A DNA stretch of 36,340 nucleotides from assembly GCA_902826305.1 (NCBI GenBank), contig CADEEH010000042.1, positions 1 to 36,340 on the forward strand. The letters are read 5' to 3'. Of the stretch, positions 35,217 through 36,340 are shown piece by piece (within the stretch, counting starts at the first letter, position 1; each line of letters opens with the position of its first letter). Below the pieces are notes generated by a model that ran no database searches, was not told the DNA's origin, and saw only the letters and a list, made by a program, of their open reading frames with translations. A program made the translations under genes and the position numbers. Source of the stretch: an uncultured Burkholderiales bacterium (GTDB lineage Bacteria; Pseudomonadota; Gammaproteobacteria; Burkholderiales; Burkholderiaceae_E).

Positions 35217-36047
35217 ATGAACGGGCGCGCCGCGACGACGGCGACATTGTCGGGGCGCGACGTCGGGGTCTTCGCCTCCGACGTCCACCTGGACGAGAAC
35301 GACCCGGACACCGCCGCGGCCTTCTTCGACGGCTTGCGCTCGGCGAGCGCCGACGCGACCCACGTGTTCCTGCTCGGCGACCTGTTCGAGACCTGGATCG
35401 GTGATGACGACGACGCGCCGCTGGCGGTTCGGACCCGCACCGAACTGGCTGCGATCGTCCGCGGCGTTGGCGCCTCGACGGGCCTCGTCGCGCCGCGCCG
35501 CCTGTACCTGATGCGCGGCAATCGCGACTTCCTGCTCGACGCGAAGGGCGCCGATCCGGGCGTGGTGGCCTTCAGCGCCGGCATCGGCGCGACGATGCTC
35601 GACGATCCGGCGCTGATCGACACATTCGGCGAACCCGTGCTGCTCGGCCATGGCGATCTGTGGTGCACCGACGATCACGACTACCAGCGCTTCCGTGCGC
35701 AGACACGCACCGCGGCCTGGGCGCAGGCTTTCCTCGGCCGGACACTCGTCGAGCGGCGGGCGATCGCGGCCGACCTGAGGGCGCGCAGCCGGGCCGCGAC
35801 CCAGGACAAGGCGGCGATGATCATGGACGTCAATGCCGGCGCGATCGGCGAGGCGATGCGGACGGCCGGTGTCCAGACGCTGGTGCACGGACACACCCAT
35901 CGGCCGGCGCGTCATGCCGGCGGGGACGCCGGATCGGCGGCGGTCCGCTGGGTGCTGCCCGACTGGGACGCGACCAGCGGACGCGGCGGTCTGCTGCGGG
36001 TGGACGCCGACGGCTGGCGTCCGATCGGCGACTGGATCGCGGACTAG
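35217..36047 (+). CDS. lpxH: UDP-2,3-diacylglucosamine diphosphatase
   Basis: Cleaves UDP-2,3-diacylglucosamine to lipid X in lipid A synthesis, at the inner face of the inner membrane. The calcineurin-like metal motifs are all present: SDVHL near residue 21, GDLFETWIGDD near 54, GNRDFLL near 102, GHGDLWCTDD near 142 and HGHTHRPA near 222. At 276 residues it is slightly longer than the E. coli enzyme (240), mainly at the N-terminus. The start is 19 bases after the cyclophilin stop, so the TPR, isomerase and lpxH genes form one operon concerned with the envelope. Confidence 0.95.
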   Translation: MNGRAATTATLSGRDVGVFASDVHLDENDPDTAAAFFDGLRSASADATHVFLLGDLFETWIGDDDDAPLAVRTRTELAAIVRGVGASTGLVAPRRLYLMRGNRDFLLDAKGADPGVVAFSAGIGATMLDDPALIDTFGEPVLLGHGDLWCTDDHDYQRFRAQTRTAAWAQAFLGRTLVERRAIAADLRARSRAATQDKAAMIMDVNAGAIGEAMRTAGVQTLVHGHTHRPARHAGGDAGSAAVRWVLPDWDATSGRGGLLRVDADGWRPIGDWIAD

Positions 36048-36089
36048 AGTTCCGTCCCGCACCCGGCCGGCGACGCGCGGCCGCGGGCC

Positions 36090-36340
36090 CTACTCGACCA
36101 TCCGGTTCAGACCCGGTGCATCCAGCGGCTCGCAGCTGTCGCAGATCTCGCCGCCCATGCGAGCGATCGCGGCCTGCAACTGCTCGATCTGCCGATCCTG
36201 TTCGGCGACGTGGTCGATCAGCTTGTGCATGGCGACGAACAGCGGATCGTCGCCGGCGTTCTGGCCGATCGCATACGCCGAGAACCCCATCTTCTGCGCC
36301 TGCGCCTCGCGCCGCTTGTCCTCGTCCTCGACGATGATCC
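36090..36340 (-). CDS. Hypothetical protein (partial, N-terminus off window)
   Basis: The reading frame is open to the window edge, giving 82 visible residues at the C-terminus. The visible part has a charged stretch (IIVEDEDKRREAQAQKMGFS), a probable coiled coil at HVAEQDRQIEQLQAAIARMG, and a Cys-x2-Cys near the end (ICDSCEPLDAPGL). The methionine at 36290 could be an internal residue. The family is not recognised. It is convergent with lpxH and the paired cysteines may bind a metal. Confidence 0.55.
   Translation of the reverse strand, partial: IIVEDEDKRREAQAQKMGFSAYAIGQNAGDDPLFVAMHKLIDHVAEQDRQIEQLQAAIARMGGEICDSCEPLDAPGLNRMVE

Overview
The window is high-GC DNA with dense coding on both strands, almost certainly from a betaproteobacterium of the order Burkholderiales. 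The main support is a housekeeping run that is typical of that order: tRNA-Ser(GCU), lysC, tilS, accA, an AlkA-type glycosylase, cysS, a TPR protein, a periplasmic cyclophilin and lpxH. No integrase, transposase, phage gene or CRISPR array was seen. No gene-free stretch exceeds 300 bases; the longest gap is 5047-5303, between two divergent genes, and apart from a small A-rich patch nothing stands out in it.

Left end (1-5046, all minus): a hyfB-hyfC-hyfE membrane module related to hydrogenase-4 and complex I runs off the left edge, and gshA lies upstream of it. Positions 5304-8250 (plus) hold a three-gene operon with overlapping stop/start codons: an OpgC-type membrane acyltransferase and two related exported SGNH-family proteins. 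The first SGNH protein has lost its catalytic residues and the second keeps them. This looks like an envelope glycan or lipid acyl-modification system.

Positions 8256-12951 carry a GntR/FCD regulator and, divergently, a Rieske oxygenase, a glutamine-synthetase-like ligase, an adrenodoxin-type ferredoxin and a PaiB-like flavin-binding protein. A perfect 11-bp inverted repeat with a consensus-like -10 box in each arm sits between regulator and operon. The set resembles amine or aniline catabolism through gamma-glutamylation, but the substrate is unknown. Next on the minus strand come katG and a nitronate monooxygenase-like gene, probably co-transcribed, and then a GNAT acetyltransferase.

Positions 16865-19478 hold a small DUF2946-like protein and a TonB-dependent receptor. 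A SbmA/YddA-type ABC exporter lies convergent to them, preceded by tRNA-Ser(GCU) with its own terminator. A DUF2868 membrane protein and its DUF3482 GTPase partner follow on the plus strand. The minus strand then carries lysC, a secreted alpha/beta hydrolase, a seven-helix membrane AraC-type regulator, tilS, accA, alkA-like, DUF6352 and cysS. The plus strand at the right end has the TPR protein, cyclophilin and lpxH, and an unidentified minus-strand gene enters from the right edge.

A recurring oddity is short tandem arrays with a period of 12 bp (or 6 bp): at the start of the glutamine-synthetase-like gene, over the lysC stop codon, in the linker of the AraC regulator, and beside the GNAT stop codon. 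The best candidates for undescribed systems are the acyltransferase/SGNH pair operon, the Rieske/ligase operon, the DUF2868-DUF3482 GTPase pair and the membrane AraC/hydrolase pair.
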